Source: Pseudomonadota bacterium (GTDB taxonomy: Bacteria; Pseudomonadota; Gammaproteobacteria; Steroidobacterales; Steroidobacteraceae). Taken from it: a stretch of DNA of 15,888 nt. Within the stretch, counting starts at the first letter, position 1; the number at the start of each line of letters is the position of its first letter. Position numbers and translations under genes: made by a program. Below are positions 14,291-15,888 of the stretch, one piece after another. A model generated the notes under the pieces. It had not been told where the DNA came from. It did not search any database and saw nothing but the letters and a program-made list of their open reading frames with translations. The stretch is taken from assembly GCA_018241455.1 (NCBI GenBank), contig JAFEDW010000017.1, positions 1-15,888 on the forward strand, given 5' to 3'.

Positions 14291-15888
14291 ATGAAGCAAT
14301 CCTGGTGCCACGGGCTCGTCATCGGCGTGTTCGGCCTGCTCGGATGCGCCGGCCACGCGGTCGCCGACAGCGGGGCTGCCGGCGCTGCCGAGGATTTCCG
14401 CGCGCGCCCGCCACAGGATGAGATCATCTACTTCCTGCTGCCGGACCGCTTCGCCAACGGCAAGAGCAGCAACGATCGGGGCGGCCTCGACGGCGACCGG
14501 CTGCACACCGGCTTCGATCCGACCCACAAGGGTTTCTACCACGGCGGCGACCTGCGCGGACTGATCGCGCACCTCGACTACATCCAGTCGCTGGGCGCCA
14601 CCGCGATCTGGCTCGGACCGATCTTCAAGAACAAGCCGGTGCAAGGCGCGCCCGGCCACGAGAGCGCGGCATACCACGGCTACTGGATCACGGACTTCAC
14701 CGCGGTCGATCCGCATTTCGGCACCGCCGCCGAAATGCAGGCGCTGGTCGATGCCGTGCACGCGCGCGGCATGAAGCTGTACCTGGATATCGTCATCAAC
14801 CACACGGCCGATGTGATCCGCTATCGCGAATGCCCGGACAACAACTGCCCGTATCGCTCGCTTGCCGACTATCCGTACACGCGCCATGGCGGCCCCAACG
14901 GCGAGCCGATCAACGCCGGTTTTGCGGGCCACGCCGCCGAGAACCAGAACGCGGCCAACTTCGCGCTGCTCACGCGCCCGGACTATGCCTACACGCCGTT
15001 CATCCCGGCGGGCGAAGAACACCTCAAGGTGCCCGACTGGCTGAACGACCCGATCTACTACCATAACCGCGGCAACTCGACCTTTGCCGGCGAGAGCTCG
15101 ACGCTCGGCGATTTCGGCGGCCTCGACGATGTGATGACCGAGAACCCGCGCGTCGTGCAGGGCTTCATCGACATCTACTCCGACTGGATCGACCGCTACG
15201 GTATTGACGGCTACCGCATCGACACCGCCAGGCACGTCAACCCGGAATTCTGGCAGGCCTTCGTGCCCGCGATCCGCAAGCATGCGGCGGACAACGGCAT
15301 CCCCAATTTCCACATGTTCGGCGAAGTCGCCACCCAGGATGTCGATGTCGCGCTGCTGGCCGGGCACACGCGCGTCGATCGGTTGCCCGCGGTGCTGGAT
15401 TTCGGCTTCCACAATGCGGTGCGCGACACCGTGGCGGGCAATGCCGGCACCGACGAACTGGCGCGGATGTTCGCCGGCGATGCGCTGTACGAAGGCGGCG
15501 CCGATGCGGCCTTGCAGTTGCCCACCTTCGTCAGCAACCACGACGACGGCCGCTTTGCGATGTTCGTGCAGCGCCTGCGCCCCGGCATCGGCCTGGCCGA
15601 GACGCTGCAGCGTACGCGGCTCGCGCAGGCCATGCTGCTGACGCTGCGCGGCGTGCCGGTGATCTACTACGGCGACGAACAGGGATTCATCGGTCACGGC
15701 GATGACCAGGCCGCGCGCCAGGACCTGTTCGCGAGCCAGGTTGCTTCCTACAACGACCAGCCGCTGCTGGGCACGGCGGCGACGACCGCGACCGACAACT
15801 ACAACACCGCGCATCCGCTCTACCGGCTGATCGCGCAGTTGACGAAGCTGCGGCTGGCCAATCCCGCGCTACGGCACGGCCGGCAGGT
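14291..15888 (+). CDS. Lipoprotein GH13 alpha-amylase (3' end beyond window)
   Basis: This is a secreted starch- or maltodextrin-degrading enzyme; 532 residues are visible with no stop before the window ends. GGGGG at 14279-14283 lies seven bases before the ATG. The N-terminus MKQSWCHGLVIGVFGLLGCA has a lipobox LLGC with Cys19, followed by Ala, which fits an outer-membrane-sorted lipoprotein; signal peptidase I cleavage after HAVA is the alternative. The catalytic barrel shows all four GH13 regions: DIVINHTAD (166-174), GYRIDTARH with nucleophile Asp311, FGEVAT with acid/base Glu345, and VSNHDDG with Asp418. The start IIYFLLPDRFANG (45-57) is typical of secreted alpha-amylases and related cyclodextrin-acting enzymes. 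RGVPVIYYGDEQGF (453-466) is also conserved. It is divergent from fliM, with a palindrome upstream. Exact specificity is uncertain. Confidence 0.93.
   Translation, partial: MKQSWCHGLVIGVFGLLGCAGHAVADSGAAGAAEDFRARPPQDEIIYFLLPDRFANGKSSNDRGGLDGDRLHTGFDPTHKGFYHGGDLRGLIAHLDYIQSLGATAIWLGPIFKNKPVQGAPGHESAAYHGYWITDFTAVDPHFGTAAEMQALVDAVHARGMKLYLDIVINHTADVIRYRECPDNNCPYRSLADYPYTRHGGPNGEPINAGFAGHAAENQNAANFALLTRPDYAYTPFIPAGEEHLKVPDWLNDPIYYHNRGNSTFAGESSTLGDFGGLDDVMTENPRVVQGFIDIYSDWIDRYGIDGYRIDTARHVNPEFWQAFVPAIRKHAADNGIPNFHMFGEVATQDVDVALLAGHTRVDRLPAVLDFGFHNAVRDTVAGNAGTDELARMFAGDALYEGGADAALQLPTFVSNHDDGRFAMFVQRLRPGIGLAETLQRTRLAQAMLLTLRGVPVIYYGDEQGFIGHGDDQAARQDLFASQVASYNDQPLLGTAATTATDNYNTAHPLYRLIAQLTKLRLANPALRHGRQ

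Noticed and set aside
14237..15814. 525-residue minus-strand frame opposite the amylase
   Set aside because: Val/Ala/Arg/His-rich shadow; the plus strand has all four GH13 regions in frame.

Overview
The window is about 15.9 kb of GC-rich, densely packed bacterial chromosome with no RNA genes, mobile elements or CRISPR. The gene set suggests a free-living, flagellated, high-GC gammaproteobacterium of the Steroidobacterales/Nevskiales/Xanthomonadales kind. It combines a fused B12-dependent acyl-CoA mutase, an HSD10-type dehydrogenase, an LtaS-like membrane phosphoglycerol transferase, a fliM behind a sigma-54 type promoter and a lipoprotein alpha-amylase. The lineage is inference, since no marker gene is present.

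Left part (1-5993): on the minus strand, formate-tetrahydrofolate ligase (fhs) is followed at the window edge by the N-terminus of an NCS1 nucleobase permease, probably one transcript. Divergent from fhs is an exported cyanophycinase-type S51 peptidase with a candidate promoter/operator. It converges on an LtaS/OpgB-like membrane enzyme, whose start region is shared with a divergent nitroreductase.

Middle (5946-13168): this is the most coherent functional block. On the minus strand, icmF (fused isobutyryl-CoA mutase with its G-protein chaperone), a BtuF-like cobalamin-binding protein without signal peptide, and a small Cys4 DUF1289 protein are joined by TGATG and ATGA overlaps. Divergent from icmF, with only tens of bases between start codons, are a TetR regulator, an acetyl-CoA acetyltransferase-type thiolase and an HSD10-like short-chain dehydrogenase. 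Read together, IcmF would interconvert isobutyryl-CoA and butyryl-CoA (or a related pair). The dehydrogenase and thiolase would do the last two steps of beta-oxidation or isoleucine breakdown, under control of the TetR protein. The acyl-CoA dehydrogenase and enoyl-CoA hydratase steps are not encoded here.

Right part (13176-15888): an isolated fliM on the minus strand has an almost perfect sigma-54 promoter in front of it. Divergent from it is the start of a GH13 alpha-amylase with a lipobox, cut by the window end. The space between them also holds a near-perfect 17-bp palindrome.

The best candidate for something undescribed is the translationally coupled icmF/BtuF-like/DUF1289 unit, which looks like a mutase plus intracellular cobalamin-handling partners. 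Second is the sigma-54-driven fliM standing apart from other flagellar genes.
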